DNA of 61,078 nt from Folioceros fuciformis. Taxonomy: Eukaryota > Anthocerotophyta > Anthocerotopsida > Anthocerotales. The DNA lies in contig JBNGIO010006333.1 of NCBI GenBank assembly GCA_049999805.1, forward strand, positions 566,792 to 627,869, written 5' to 3'. Made by a program: the position numbers and the translations under genes. Under the pieces are notes generated by a model. It was given only the letters and a program-made list of their open reading frames with translations. It had not been told where the DNA came from and made no database searches. This document shows, in pieces, positions 36,881 to 48,867 of this stretch (the stretch's first letter is position 1; each line of letters begins with the position of its first letter).

Positions 36881-37225
36881 TTCACTCACACCCAATTACT
36901 CCTGTGTCCTTTTTTCCGTGCCAGTCGGACTCGTAAGTTGTGCCGCCTCACGACGGCGTGGTTGAGTGCATCTCAACGTACACCTTGCCCGACCGGTACT
37001 GAACTAGCACTGTCACCTCCTGGCCAAGTGCACTAAATGTATATCCCTTTTCAGTAAAGGAAAGCATTGGAGTTTCCTACTCAATTTCCCTCTGGCAATT
37101 CTGTATTTGCATACATCATTGTGCTATTGCCTAGTACAGATGGGTTATTTTTCTTTTGGTGTATTCGTCCTAGAGATGGGTGATATCCACCACTCATGCA
37201 CACTCCCAGTCCTGAGCATGGTGCC
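36881..37225. other. 3' region of the E1 gene
   Basis: Non-coding sequence between the E1 stop codon and the first PPR pseudogene. No recognised element beyond likely E1 3' UTR. Confidence 0.4.
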
Positions 37226-39060
37226 ATGGCCAGCATTGTTTGCGGTTGCGGTCCGCATCATTCTGCGAGACCGCTGCCAGCAATATGGCCACGGAATGGC
37301 AACTGGAACCGTAGTGCAGAGGATTCTACGAGAACTTTTGCTCACCTCACAGTAAAGACAACCGCTAGAACTCAACCATATCCCCAGGCTCGGCCGTGTC
37401 GTGATCTCGTTACTTCCAACAATGTCGCTGTGGAAGGATTTTCCAGCGATGGTTGTGGCCAAGACCAGCAGCTGGAATTCCTGTGGCGACAGTTTCTCCT
37501 GGATCCTACCATGTGGCGGGACACCTGGCGAGATAAGAATACCTCCCGTTCGCCTGGCTTCCTGCTTAAGGGGTCCGGCGGGCTTCTGAGGGGAAAAGGC
37601 ATGTCCAAGCCAGCTTGGGTGGACGGGCAGCTTGTTTCTTGGGATACACAGATGAGCTACGGTGCCTCTTTTTTCGGATAAGCCCAAGCCCGAGACGCCT
37701 GCAGGATGTCAAATATGCGTCTCCACTGCTGTGACCGTGAGCACCCTATGCCAGCAGGGGAAGATCACTGAGGCATTTGGAGCACTGGAATCTCTGGCCG
37801 AGACAGACTTTCCTATCTGTGTCACTGTAGTATACTGCGGTAAAGGCGTGTGCAGTTAAGAAGGATTTGGTTGTGGGGCGACGAGTTGGTGAGCTAGAAG
37901 AGGCCATGGATGTGTGCATCAGAGTGGATAAACCAGATGCCTTCATGCGGGGTTCTATAACCTCCGCACATGCTAAACATAGCAATCCTATGAAGGCTAT
38001 ACAATTGTACCATGAGGTGCGTAGGTCAGGGTTGAAGGCGGATGCTCACGTCCTCGTGGCTGCCCTTCAAGCCTGTGCTCTTGGTGCGGACTTGGAATCT
38101 GGCCTTGATGTATGTCTGGCAGAAGGGCCTTGTTGTGGCTGACCGTATCACGTTTTCCTGCCTTCTGAAAGCCTGTGCAGGTACCCGTGACCGTCAGAAG
38201 GGCAGGCACTTGCACTCACAGACTGTCGAAAGAGGCCTGCTAGGGAACATACTGGTTGGCACCTGCCTGGTGGACATGTATGCAAAATGTGGCGAACTAC
38301 AAGTTGCTAATTGGGTGTTTCCAAGTTTAGCTGCAAAGGATGCAGTGACATGGACGGCCCTGATTTCTGGGTATGCGGGACAAGGGCTCGGTCAACAGAC
38401 GCTTGTTCTGTGTGGACAAATGGAGGAGGAGGGCCTGGTTCGGGCTGACCATATAACCTTTGCGTGCCTTCTGAAGGCCTGTGCAGGCACCGGTGCCTTA
38501 CAGAAGGGCAGGCAGCTCCACTCACAGATTGTGGAAAGAGGATTGCTAGGGAACATACTGGTTGGCATCTGCCTGTTGGACATGTATGCAAAATGTGGTG
38601 AATTGGAAGATGCAAGTGGTGTATTATATCTTGGCCACAAAGGATGGGGTGACATAGGCGGCCCTGATTGCTGGATATGCACAACAATGTCCCGGCCTTG
38701 ACGCGCTTGTATTGTATTGTATTAACAAATGGATCAGGAGGGCTTAAGTGTGGCTGACCATGTTACTTGTGTTTTCCATGTGCTGAAGGCATTTGCTGGC
38801 ACTGGTGAGTAGCAGAAGGGCAGGCAGCTGCATTCACAGATCGTGGAAAGAGAACTGGTAGAAAACATACCTGTTGGCAACTGCCTAGTGGACATGTACG
38901 CATGCTGAGAAATTAGCTCTGGCCTGTGGTCTAATGAACACGCCGAGTGGCAAACCTCTGCTGGTAACGAAGAATCTACGCATGTGCAGTGACTCCCGCA
39001 GTTCTACCAAGATCATGTCAAGGGTTGAAAAGAGGCAGATTGTTGAAAGTGCCCACGAAA
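37226..39060 (+). pseudogene. PPR-DYW:KP pseudogene A (PDF-PPR family)
   Basis: Broken paralogue of the intact PPR genes at 54.3-57.3 and 57.9-60.9 kb. The first frame (ATG 37226 to ~37681) covers the N-terminal segment, with FLWRQFLLDPTMWRDTW and a degraded PDF tripeptide (PGF). A frameshift follows, then VSTLCQQGKITEAFGALE at 37.7 kb. Another frame (37867-38142) holds PPR repeats, and a third (to 38701) holds two PLS triplets with LVDMYAKCGEL motifs. After ~38.7 kb, in-frame stops and a large deletion jump directly to HAEKLALACGL and the DYW end. There KNLRMCSDSRSS has lost the second zinc-binding Cys and His of CSDCHSS, and the reading frame then diverges before the terminal GRP. Non-functional for editing. 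Confidence 0.85.
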
Positions 39061-39422
39061 AGGATCATCGATTGGATTACATGGTGGCAGGAAGCATACG
39101 AGTCACTATCCGTCTACCCGGCTGCAGATTTGCAAGACAACTCAGCAAACTCGGCTCACGGATGGACGATATCTCAGGGAGTCGAAACTCAACAAAATAT
39201 GGCGACACGTATCATTTAAGGGGAGAAGATAGTGTACGCCAGATGTCTGTAAGGCTTTCTGCATGCTACTCGCCTGCAACGGGATGTCATCCCACTTTTT
39301 TGCATTTTGTGTAATTTGGTAGATCTGATCTTCAACTTTCCATATGTCCCATGCGGCAAGAATTTGCGACCTTCACTGTTACAAGGGGCATAGTTCGGGA
39401 TATCTAGTGTGACAGGACAATG

Positions 39423-41414
39423 TTATTGTCTCGAGACAAGGTGCAGACTCCATAGAGGGACTGAGTATATTAGGATGCTAGGCAGCAGTGCACACGTGAT
39501 GGATAACACAATGTAGGCGTAGGCACGCCAGGACCTGTCTCCTTGGTGCATCATGTGCACCTCGACCACGAATGTGGAGACAGTGCTCATGCATCCCATG
39601 AGTCCAAGCTGCAGAGATCCCGCAAATAGGGTAGCATTCCCATTGTTGACCTGGAACATAGGCCAAGGCCGGCAATGAGAAAAGTGTTTCATGAAAGCGT
39701 CAAAGGTTAATGTTGAATCGATTGAGAAGCGACGGTTGAGGTTTATGACATTTACCACAATTCTCATAGTGCCCAGGCCCGCATCCAACCATGACGCAAT
39801 AATGTTCGCAAGAAGAGTGCCAACGGGCAACCATTTAATCCAATGCTTTGATCCGATGCCCTGACCATTCAGCCGGGCCAGATGCCACCTTGCCCAGACA
39901 CCAAGAGGTGCCACCACGCAAGCCAGCCAGAGTTTTATTTGATCCATATGCAGCACGGTGAGAACCATAGATGCCACCCACATACCACCAGCTAGAAGTG
40001 AGAAGAACACAAAAAACTTCCATCTGCGGGCAAAGTGATATTCGGCACTCCTCGACAGCCTTCCCACGTCCTTCTCAGCTATTCTCCCTCGCAAAGAGTG
40101 GATGAAACCTAGCAGTGCCCTGGCAGAGTCCATGCCGAAAACGAGAGACATCCATGATAGCTGCATACCTTGGATTGACCAACCATAAGACTGTCAGATT
40201 TTGACCACCCACAGAACCGGCAGCCAAATATCTGAATTCATGAGCGAAAAGAGGAACATACCAACGAGAATGCCGACAAGAGCATGGACCCAGCGGCCCC
40301 CAGTGAGTAGTTCAAGCATGTGCTGGTTCCAGGATGCAAATGTGGTAATGCTGCCCATAAGTCCAGTTGATAAGCCCACAGCCAAGACCTCCGAGTAACG
40401 TGAAATGTGCTGCTTCAAAGTGACGCCCACCCATCCCATAAAAAAGGACCCAACCTGCGAAAGGCAAGAGAAACCATCAACAACGACCTGGATTCCGAAA
40501 GGTGACGGACCGAATCCCCAAAATTGCCAGTACACACCATGTTTGCCGGCAAATCAGTGAAAAGTGCACTCCTATCCCCAGTGACGCCGGCCACTTTCGG
40601 GCCAAACAAAATTTGTAGTCCGTATCTTATGAGCACCTGGACATGCAGTCAAAACCACGTGACGGCGTAAGAGGAGAGCTCAAAGTTGTCATTCTCTCTT
40701 TCAGGATCCTCGTAATGAGTACCATGACATGATCCTCCCTGCAACGAGACCCTCTACCGTTAGCAACGTCTTCAACTAACCAAGCCGTTTACGTACCCCT
40801 AGCATCCCGAACACGGCGAGATGAGCGAGGGTCGACACGTACTCAAGGATTGGAGGCAACTTGCGTGCATCAATCTGACAGAAAAGGCGATAAAATCTGA
40901 CATTGTTACATTATTCCACAAAAAAAAAAAAAACGAATCCAGGGAAATGCGCCGGTGCGAGTGTGGAGAAACCTGTCCTCACCACAGGTTCTGGTTGCAG
41001 AGACGACGCCTTCTCCAGAGGTTGCTCATCACCCACTCTCCTGGACCAGACAACCTCGCCTCCATCAGCCAACCTACATCGTTGAGCGGATGTTGCGGCG
41101 TCGGGCAATCCATGCGCCGGAACCGGCAGTGGAAGTGGCGCAGACGCATCGTGGCTCGTGAACAGGTCTTGCCGGGATGGCCATACCCTAGAGAGGGGAC
41201 CTGAAGAAAAACTTCCGTCGCTCCTGGCCTCAAGACGACCAGAGTCGCCGGCAGTGGCTTCTAGGTGATCCTCCTCGTCCACGGATAACCGTGGTATTCC
41301 AAATGAACGCCTGGAGCTGCCTGAGAGCCGTCTCGCAGCTTCGGGATCCCGGTACCTGTCCGCCAATTCGAAAGCACCGCTGTCGGATGATTCCTGGTCC
41401 GCCATTCGAGCCAT
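39423..41414 (-). CDS. FEX: fluoride exporter (FEX, CrcB-duplicated)
   Basis: Two-domain fluoride channel of the Fluc/FEX family, which removes toxic fluoride across the plasma membrane. Six exons on the minus strand: 41414-40983, 40874-40797, 40636-40538, 40454-40262, 40168-39756, 39650-39423; 1443 nt, 480 aa, phases consistent. Residues 1-~148 form a hydrophilic, Ser/Asp/Arg-rich cytosolic extension. The first CrcB unit starts EYVSTLAHLAVFG, then NMVGSFFMGWVGV and GLSTGLMGSITTFASWNQ, the pore motif with the TTF polar-aromatic track. The second unit has VGTLLANIIASWLDAG and LGLMGCMSTVSTFVVEV. This is the inverted two-domain arrangement seen in eukaryotes, with a less canonical second pore motif. 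The next in-frame ATG is at 41405. It lies between two PPR pseudogenes, tail to tail with pseudogene A; there is no functional link. Confidence 0.88.
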
Positions 41415-42830
41415 GAAAGGCCCTGGACAGTGGCTGGCCACTTGCCCCGAAGTGCTCAATCGGGATCCACTATCATCTCATGAGACACGTTTGCTGCATA
41501 CTTCTGGACTGGTCCGAGAGGTGCTGCACCACCTCCAAAACTCCTTCCTCTCAGCCTGGCAGCAGTGCGATGGATCCAGAAATCGTCCAATTGTGCGCTT
41601 GGAAGACCAAGATGCGGCTCTCGCCTCGTCCAGCCTCCCCGCCGTTGCAAGTAGTCTACCGCGCTGTGCAGCAAAAGCGTGAATGCAAGCAATGGGTTGA
41701 GAGACACTTCCTCACCAATGACTGAACACTGGTCGTTTCAAGGTAGCACAGAAGAATGTTCAATCACGGAACAAGTGCAGGAGATAACATCGCAAGACTT
41801 CGAGACGTGAGGCTTGAATGGAGCGAGGGAACCAAAAGATTCTGGAGGACTGAGTATTCCTACGATTGGGCCTCTCAAGGAAGGGCTACCTGCGAAGGAG
41901 CTTGTGTGTCACGGCAGCACTCGTAGCCACGAAGGCAGCGAGAATCTCCACCACACACATGGCAGCCCAAGTCATTTTACTAGCCGCTCTGTTCGTCCTT
42001 CGAGGTAGAGATCCATTCATGCTAGTAGCGAGGTGGGTAGTGCGCACCACGAGGGGAAACATAAAATGAACCGAACTCCTCACACAATTGGAGGAAATGT
42101 ATGTACCAAGAAATTCCTTGAATATACACGTACATGTAGCTATGGGCTGACACTTGACAACCAAAACGGTCCGTGAAACACACACACTCTTCCCTATCTG
42201 GGCTGGCCATGTCAGGGTCCAAGTTGAAAGAGGTGCATCCAAGAGAAGTGAGCTCATTTCTGTCGATCGGAAATATGCAGAAATGAAAATTTCGTGCACA
42301 TGGAACAGGAAGTGGGAGACACCCAATCCAAGGAGTGATCGACAATTCAAGGACGCCCCACATTGAAGTACAGACGGCAATGAGACATCGTGCCCAAGCC
42401 AACCACAACCAGCGTCTGGCTCGCACGCGCCAGGTGGCTCTCGTAGGAGGCCCCTCACCTGCATGCAACTATGGAGGAAACAGCGAGGACTTTCCGAGAC
42501 CTGTCCTTCTCCGGATTTGGATCGCATTTTACGGTAAGACGTGGAGACCAGTTGTTTTCCTGGGCACTGCCACTGGGGGAGAAACCCAGGTGCCCAACGG
42601 CTGGGACCCCGCCACAAGCGGCATGTCAGGTTCCCTAGAGGGACTGTTGAGCGTACAAATTGTTAAAGTAAGTTTTCAAGAGCCAAAACCAAGAGTAATT
42701 CGACAGTGGCATGGGAGAAACCGCCGCTCTCCATGGCACTGGAGATAGTGATTTGACTCCAAGATCTTTCCGAGATTTTGTTCCAAGGTTCCTACAGCTC
42801 GTTGTTTTACGGGCGAGATTCCCTTCACTC
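41415..42830. other. FEX upstream region, nothing else recognised
   Basis: Probable FEX promoter and leader followed by unassigned DNA up to the end of PPR pseudogene B. A 243-codon frame on the minus strand (41886-42617) and overlapping frames on the plus strand show no family signature. Confidence 0.45.
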
Positions 42831-45800
42831 TCACGGTCGACCCTCACAACTACAACGACCAGCTGGGAATCGATGCACACGGTATCCGTCCCTTACAACG
42901 ATGTCTCCGTTTCCGACCCTGGACATGATCTCCATGGACCTGTGACACTCACTGCACATGCGTAGATTCTCTTGCACCAGCAGAGGTGTGCCACTCGGAG
43001 TGTTAACGAGAGAGCTACTTAACACCATACGCCAGAGCTAGTTTTTCGGCATGTCCACATAGTGCGTCTTCCTTTTCCATATCAGAAACTGGCTTCAACA
43101 CCAGCTTTGCGTGTGGAACGTGGCCCCCTTCCTGCTTCAGACGTGCACTATTTCTCTCTACCCTCACCGCAATTTCTTCTCTACTTCCTCCCACCACAAA
43201 CGTTTGTACCTGCGTTTTCACTTCAATGCCTGCCACTGCAGGTTTTTTATGAGCTCCTGCTGCCAATCTGTCTGTTTCGATCCTCTCCGCATCGCTCCAC
43301 GTACCTGCATCTGCATAGGCATTGGCCATGAGCACATATGCAGATGCCTGCTGAGGCTCCAGTCTCACAAGGATTTCGAAACATCAAGTGGCTCTCTCCA
43401 AATCCACGTGATTTTTGTAGGCATGGAGCAACGACCTCAATCCCACAACAATATTCTGACCCTCAAAAGATAGTAGTGTCTTCTCTGCCTCTTCTAAGCG
43501 GCCTGCTCGCCCAAGAGGATCAACCATGCAGGTGTAATGCTCGATAGTAGGTTTGATGCCATGGCGATCGACCATGGAGTTTAAGTACTAACGACCCTCA
43601 TCCACCAGTCCCTCATGACTGCACGCTGCTAAAAGGCAGGTGAAAGTAGTATCGTCAAGCTGGACAACGGCGACCAACATCTCTTCAAAACACGCTCCCG
43701 CCTTGTGACCTTCGTTACAAGCACCACACCCAAATATCAGGGCATTCCAGGTCACCACATCTTTTGAGACTAAGCTGTCAACAACACGGCGTGCCTCTTC
43801 CAGCTCGCCACGTTTTGCATATATGTCCAAGAGGCAGGTGCCGACCAGTACGTTGTTAACCATCCCTTTGTCCACAATCTGGGAGCGCAGCTGCCTGCCC
43901 ATCTGTAAGGCACCGGCGCTTGGACAGGACTTCAGAAGGCACGCAAAGGTAACATCGTCACCCAGACTGAAGCCCTCCTGTTCCATTTGTCCATACAGAA
44001 CAAGCGCTTCTTGACCAAGCCCGTGCTGGGAATATCCGGCAATCAGGGCATTCCATGTCACCACGTCCTTTGTGACCAAGCTGTCAAAGACCTTGCGTGC
44101 AGCTTCCAATTCGCCACATTTTGCATATCCAGCTATAAGGGCATTCCATGTGACCATGTCCTTCGTGGACAAGCTGTCAAAAACCCTGCGTGCATCTTCC
44201 AGTTCGCCGCATTTTGCATACATGTCCACCAAGCAGGTGCCAACCAGTACATTATTTAGCAGTCCTCTTTCCACAATCTGCGAGTGCAGCTGCTTGCCCT
44301 CGTGTAAGGCGTGAATGCTTGCACAGGCCCTCAGAAGGCAGGAAAAAGTAACATGGTCAGCCACAACCAAGCCCTCTTGCTCCATTTACGCATACAGAAC
44401 AAGCGCTTCTTGACCGAGCCCTTCTTGCGCATACCCAGCTATAAGGGCATTCCATATAGGAAGAGCTTTAGTGGCTAAACTGTCAAAAACCCGGCGCCCC
44501 TCTTCCAATTCACCACATTTGGCATACAGTCCACCAGGCAGGTGCCAACCAGTACGTTATCTAGGAGGCCCTCCTGTTCCATTTGTACATACAACACAAG
44601 CGCGTCTTGACCAAACCCTTGTTGTGCACCCACCAATCATGGCCGTCCAGGTCACCACGTCTTTTGTGACTAAGCCGTCAAAAACCTGCCGTCCCTCTTC
44701 CAGGTCACCACATTTGGCATACATATCCACCAGGGAGGTGCCACCCAATACGTTATCTAGCAGTCCTCTCTCCACAATCTGTGAGTGCAGCTGCTTGCCC
44801 TTCTGCAAGGCACCAGCGCTTGCACAGGCCTTCAGAAGGCAGGCAAAAGTAACAGGGTCACCCACAATCTGGTCCTCCGGCTCCATGCGTCCATAAAGGA
44901 CGAGTGCCTCTTGAACAAGCCCTTGCTGTGCATACCCAGCAATGGGGGCATTCCATGTCGCCACCTTCTTTGAGTCCAAACTGTCGAAAACCTGACGTGC
45001 TTCTTCCAATTCACCACACTTTGCATAGCCAGCTATGAGGGCCGTCCATGTCACCGCATCCTTTGTGGTCAAGCTGTCAAACACTTGGCGTGCATCTGCC
45101 ACATTTTGCATACGTCCAGTAGGCAAGTGCCAACTAGTATGTTATCTTGCAACCCTTTTTCCACAATCTGCAAGTGCAACTGCCTGCCCTTCTGTAGGGC
45201 ACCAGTACTTGCACACGCCGTCAGAAGGCAAGTGAAAGTGACCTGGTCAACCACGATTAGGCCCTCCTGCTCCATTCGTTCATGCAGAAGAAGCGCTTCT
45301 TGGCCGAGCCCTTGCTGTGCATACCCAGCAATCAAGGCCGTCCATGTCACCGCATCCTTTGTGGCCAAGCTGTCAAAAACCCCGCGTGCATCTCTCAAAA
45401 CTCCACATTTTGCATACATGTCCACCAGGGAGGTGCCAACAAACACGTTAGGAGGAATGCCACTGTCCAACACATCAGAATGCACTTTTCTGCCGGATTC
45501 CAAGTCCGTAACGAGTGCACACGCTTGAAGGGCAGCTACAAAGACGTGAGCATCCGACTTCAAACCTGAGCTATGCACCTCATGAAACAGCTTTATAGCA
45601 TCATGAGCTTTCCCATGTTTAGCGTACGCGGATAGAATGGAACCCCACATGAAAGCATCTGGTTTCCCCACCCTGGTGAACACATCCATGCCCTCCTGTG
45701 GCCTACCTCCAAATGCTTACATGCTCGAGATATGGTTTCCCAAGTATGTATTTGACTCGTGCCCAAGTCTGAGACACAGATCATGAACTCGTCGCCCCAC

Positions 45801-46434
45801 AACCAGATTATTTTTGGCTGCACACCCTTTTAGCACGGTGTACAAGAGAGACACAGGGACACGACAGTCTATCTGCGCAAGAGATTATAGGGCTCCAGAT
45901 GCCTCAGTGAGGTTCCCCTGCTGGCATAACTTGCTCACGGTTTCGGCCGTCAGGAAGCCCGTTTCCGACCTAGCATGCCAGCCAGGTTCAGGCTCCTTCG
46001 GGGAGCTACGCTTAGAGGGAGACTCCATGATCCATCTCAACATCCCAAGAGACCAGCTGGTCATCCACCCAAGCTGGCTTGAGAATGCTGTCTAACCAGA
46101 AGACCTCACCGGACCCTTTGCGCCGGAAGTCAGGCGAACGGGATCTCTTCTTCCGTCGTCTGTTGTCCCACCACACGGTCGGGTCCAGAAAGAATTCTCG
46201 CCACAAGAGCTCCTGCTCCTGCTTCTGGCGACGAGCATCGGTGGACAATCCTTCCACAGCCACACAATATTTTGCCGGAAGTGCAGGGTTCGTTCCAATG
46301 CAGCACCTGGAGGCGTGGTTGCGTTCCCGCGATTGACTCCCGTCGATGGGATGAGAGGGAGCTTCTCGCAGACCATCTGTACAGCCGGCAATTTGCTGGG
46401 CGTAAAACGCATCCAGTCGCCATGCTAGAACCAT
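42831..46434 (-). pseudogene. PPR-DYW:KP pseudogene B (PDF-PPR family)
   Basis: Nearly full-length paralogue on the minus strand, broken by several frameshifts and stops (frame changes near 46.0, 45.7, 45.1, 44.5-44.4, 43.58, 43.38 and 43.02 kb). It begins with ATG at 46434. The PDF segment is well preserved (ELLWREFFLDPTVWWDNRR then SRSPDFRRKGSGEV). PLS repeats with LVDMYAKCGEL follow, then the E motifs (SAYVLMANAYADAG), the KP box (KKPAVAGIEV), CGHAEKLALAYG, KNLRMCSECH and the terminal CSCEGRP. Because each domain is still readable, decay is recent compared with copy A. It cannot make a full protein without frameshift correction. I considered introns, but no consistent GT-AG set restores the frame and the intact paralogues lack introns. 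Confidence 0.85.
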
Positions 46435-47509
46435 ATTATCCGCAACCGGATATTGTCCGCAACGAAGTCATGGCCCCACTGGAAGAGAGGACTTGTGAAC
46501 CTGCCCCACAATGCATTCCTTTGCCACCACCTCCAAGGGTTGAGGAATACTTGATCAATGACTAATAGAATCTTAAGTAGGATTAAGGATCAATTGCTCA
46601 CTGACAGAATCTCAAACGGGATTAAACATCACTTGCTCACTGGCAAAAATCTCAAATGGGGTTAGTGACAATGTCATTCAGTGCTAAAACCTAATCCACC
46701 TTCACCTAAAAAGAAAGATTAACACTGAGGGAAACACCGTTAAGTAGAGTCTTAAGGGCGCCCCTTGTAAGAAAATAAGCCACCCTCATTTGTCAAGGAG
46801 AAAATAACGTCGTAAATGGCAATTTGAATTTGTTGCACCCTTGTAAAGGGCATAGGGCAATGAGCAAGGTGGATCCATGGGTTAGGAAGACAAAGACTAG
46901 ACTAGGCTTAAGTGAAATCTCACTATAGTAGAAAAAGAGGTTGAAGGTTGGTGCCATTTAAAAAGCCAAAATGCAAGTCCAAGAAGCAAACACCCTACTC
47001 TCTTACATGTTGTTGTATTATTTTCTTTTGCATTACTTTCTAAAGTGAGCTTTTAGAGACTTCAAGCATTTATCGCAGAGAACAAGGATATTTAGGCATC
47101 TGTCCTAAAGAAAAAGGATATGTAGACATAGGTAGGCCTTTTCTAGGATCCTTCCAGAGGTGTCTCTGAGCTCATAATGTCCGAAGAAAAGTAATCTCTC
47201 ACCAACCATAAGGGCTCTTGTAAGGAAAATGTGCAGTCTTTAAAGGACTCCAAAATGCAAGATCCCTAATGACGAAGCAAAACAGCAACTCAAACCCTAG
47301 AAATGCCGATTATATGATGGCCTCCTTAGCCTAGTAAACACCATTGCATGCTAATGCAATTAGGAGAGAAACTTATCGCCTTACTAAATCTCTAGCAATA
47401 TGCTCTGTATTTGAAGGTGTTCAAGCTAATAATGTCAACCATTGTATACATAACTTGCTAATAGCAACGTTTTAGGCTAGACAAGAATGCCAAGCAACCA
47501 AAGCATGTG
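46435..47509. other. non-coding DNA upstream of the copia locus
   Basis: No gene recognised. Contains a diverged ~50-bp direct repeat near 46565-46690 (core ATTGCTCACTGACA / CTTGCTCACTGGCA with AATCTCAAA). A ~70-bp diverged repeat at 47.40-47.55 kb (TTTTAGGCTAGACAAGA twice) leads into the duplicated flank. Confidence 0.5.
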
Positions 47510-48041
47510 TATATAGCTTGCTAGTCAAAGCTTTTTAGGCTAGACAAGAGAAGGGAATCCAAAAGAACCAAAATTTCACATCGTTTCTAAAAGATGGAGT
47601 TTATCCCACTTCTTAAGAGACCTGGTCTTTAACCTGATTAGATAGCTCGTTACCTTGTGAAGTTTGTCCATACTTATTTGCTTGCGGGCTATATATTAAG
47701 AAGCCAAAATATATTTTATCACTCAAAGTCTGTTAAGCACGGTCTGTCGCGGTTGATGTGTACGCTGGACATGAGATACTATGTCTTTACTGTGCTCACT
47801 CTGGGTAACACTATGGCCGTGCCACGTCTCTTTCGCCCAACCCTACATCGAGGGTGTTGCGGTTGATCTTGCGCTGGACCAGCTACTGCTGTGATTCTGC
47901 CAATCCGAAGGCCGTCTCCAGTTCAGGGAAGAACAATTTTTTTTGACATTCGCACCTTAAAAAAGGAACTCCTATAGTTCTAGGAAAAGCTAAAGACTTT
48001 CTCTGGACTCGGGAAATCAGGCACACATCCCCAGCTTGCGC
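47510..48041 (+). repeat. left copy of a ~530-bp direct repeat flanking the copia element
   Basis: Begins TATATAGCTTGCTAGTCAAAG and runs to about CACATCCCCAGCTTGC. Its partner is at 53430-53999, nearly identical apart from scattered substitutions and an insertion. The left copy is joined at its 5' side to ordinary flank and at its 3' side to a truncated 5' LTR. Confidence 0.85.
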
Positions 48042-48230
48042 AGCTTCATATGAAGCTTCTTGCACAGCTTCCTGTGAGCTTCTTATGAAGCTTCCTAGGG
48101 AGCTCTTCTAGAGGGTATAAATACCCCCTTGAGCTCTCTTGCCAACCACTCTCAATGTGACCTCTTTTTCTCCTCTCCTCTCTGCCTCCTCTTCTCCTCT
48201 CCTCCACCATGCTCCTCTAGTGATCCTACA
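48036..48230 (+). repeat. truncated 5' LTR of the copia element
   Basis: Matches the last ~180 bp of the 3' LTR, including a TATA box (TATAAATAC at 48116-48124), a CTCTTTTTCTCCTCTCC tract and the terminal CCTACA. The beginning (TGTAGGGTTATTAAAG in the 3' LTR) is missing; the junction with the left flank lies in the short homology CTTGCGCAG at ~48036-48044. Confidence 0.85.
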
Positions 48231-48232
48231 AG

Positions 48233-48244
48233 TGGTATCAAAGC
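48233..48244 (+). other. copia primer-binding site
   Basis: TGGTATCAAAGC, two bases after the LTR end. It differs by one base from the usual plant copia site complementary to initiator methionine tRNA (TGGTATCAGAGC). Confidence 0.85.
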
Positions 48245-48288
48245 AGGTTGTGGAGCAAGACCATGAAGATGGCCATCTAGGAGGGGGA

Positions 48289-48585
48289 GGGGCGCCATGC
48301 AGGCGCCACCTAGGCGTCATGTGAGAGCCACTAAGGCGCCACCGGGCGCCACATCAGTGCCATATGGGCGCCACATCAGCGCCATATGGGCGCCACCTAG
48401 GCGCCATGTGAGCGCCAGCGGGCGCCACGCAGGCGCCACCGCGGTGCCACCTCGGCGCCACTTGGGCACCACACTGGTGCCACCTCGGCGCCACCCAAGC
48501 GCCACTTGGGCGCCACGCAGACGCCACCTAGGCGCCACTTGGACGCCACCTAAGCGCCACCGGGCACCACGTGGGCGCCTGTGAC
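48289..48585 (+). repeat. GGCGCCAC minisatellite in the copia leader
   Basis: About 25-30 degenerate units of 9-12 bp built on GGCGCCAC plus 2-4 variable bases (for example GGCGCCACCTA, GGCGCCACGCA). It lies between the primer-binding site and gag. The GGCGCC cores are palindromic, so the RNA leader could fold strongly. Confidence 0.9.
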
Positions 48586-48867
48586 GCGCGAAACGAGCGT
48601 GCCAGTGAAGCGAGGACCCGATTGACGAGCGCCGGAAAGTGAACAAATCGCAGACGCCGAGAGCAAGAGTGTGGGCGCCGTATTGACCCCGGCTGAGGAA
48701 GTCAGGATCTCGATCAGACGTAGGAGGACATTCCTGTTATGAGCGACAGAGGCCCAAGTTGTGGACATACGATTCGGAAGAAGTTGTGAGGGTAACCTGT
48801 AGAATCTACATTTCATTTCGACCAATTTCAAACTAGCTTTTTGGTTGATTTGGATCGATTTTGAAGC

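Noticed and set aside
41886-42617. 243-codon minus-strand frame upstream of FEX
   Set aside because: No family signature, and competing frames on the plus strand are equally open.
42831-46434. Interpretation of PPR copy B as a multi-exon gene
   Set aside because: No set of GT-AG introns restores the frame without deleting conserved repeats, and the intact paralogues are intronless.
48297-48584. 95-codon frame of RRH/ATWAP-like repeats in the copia leader
   Set aside because: It is only the translation of the GGCGCCAC minisatellite and is upstream of gag.
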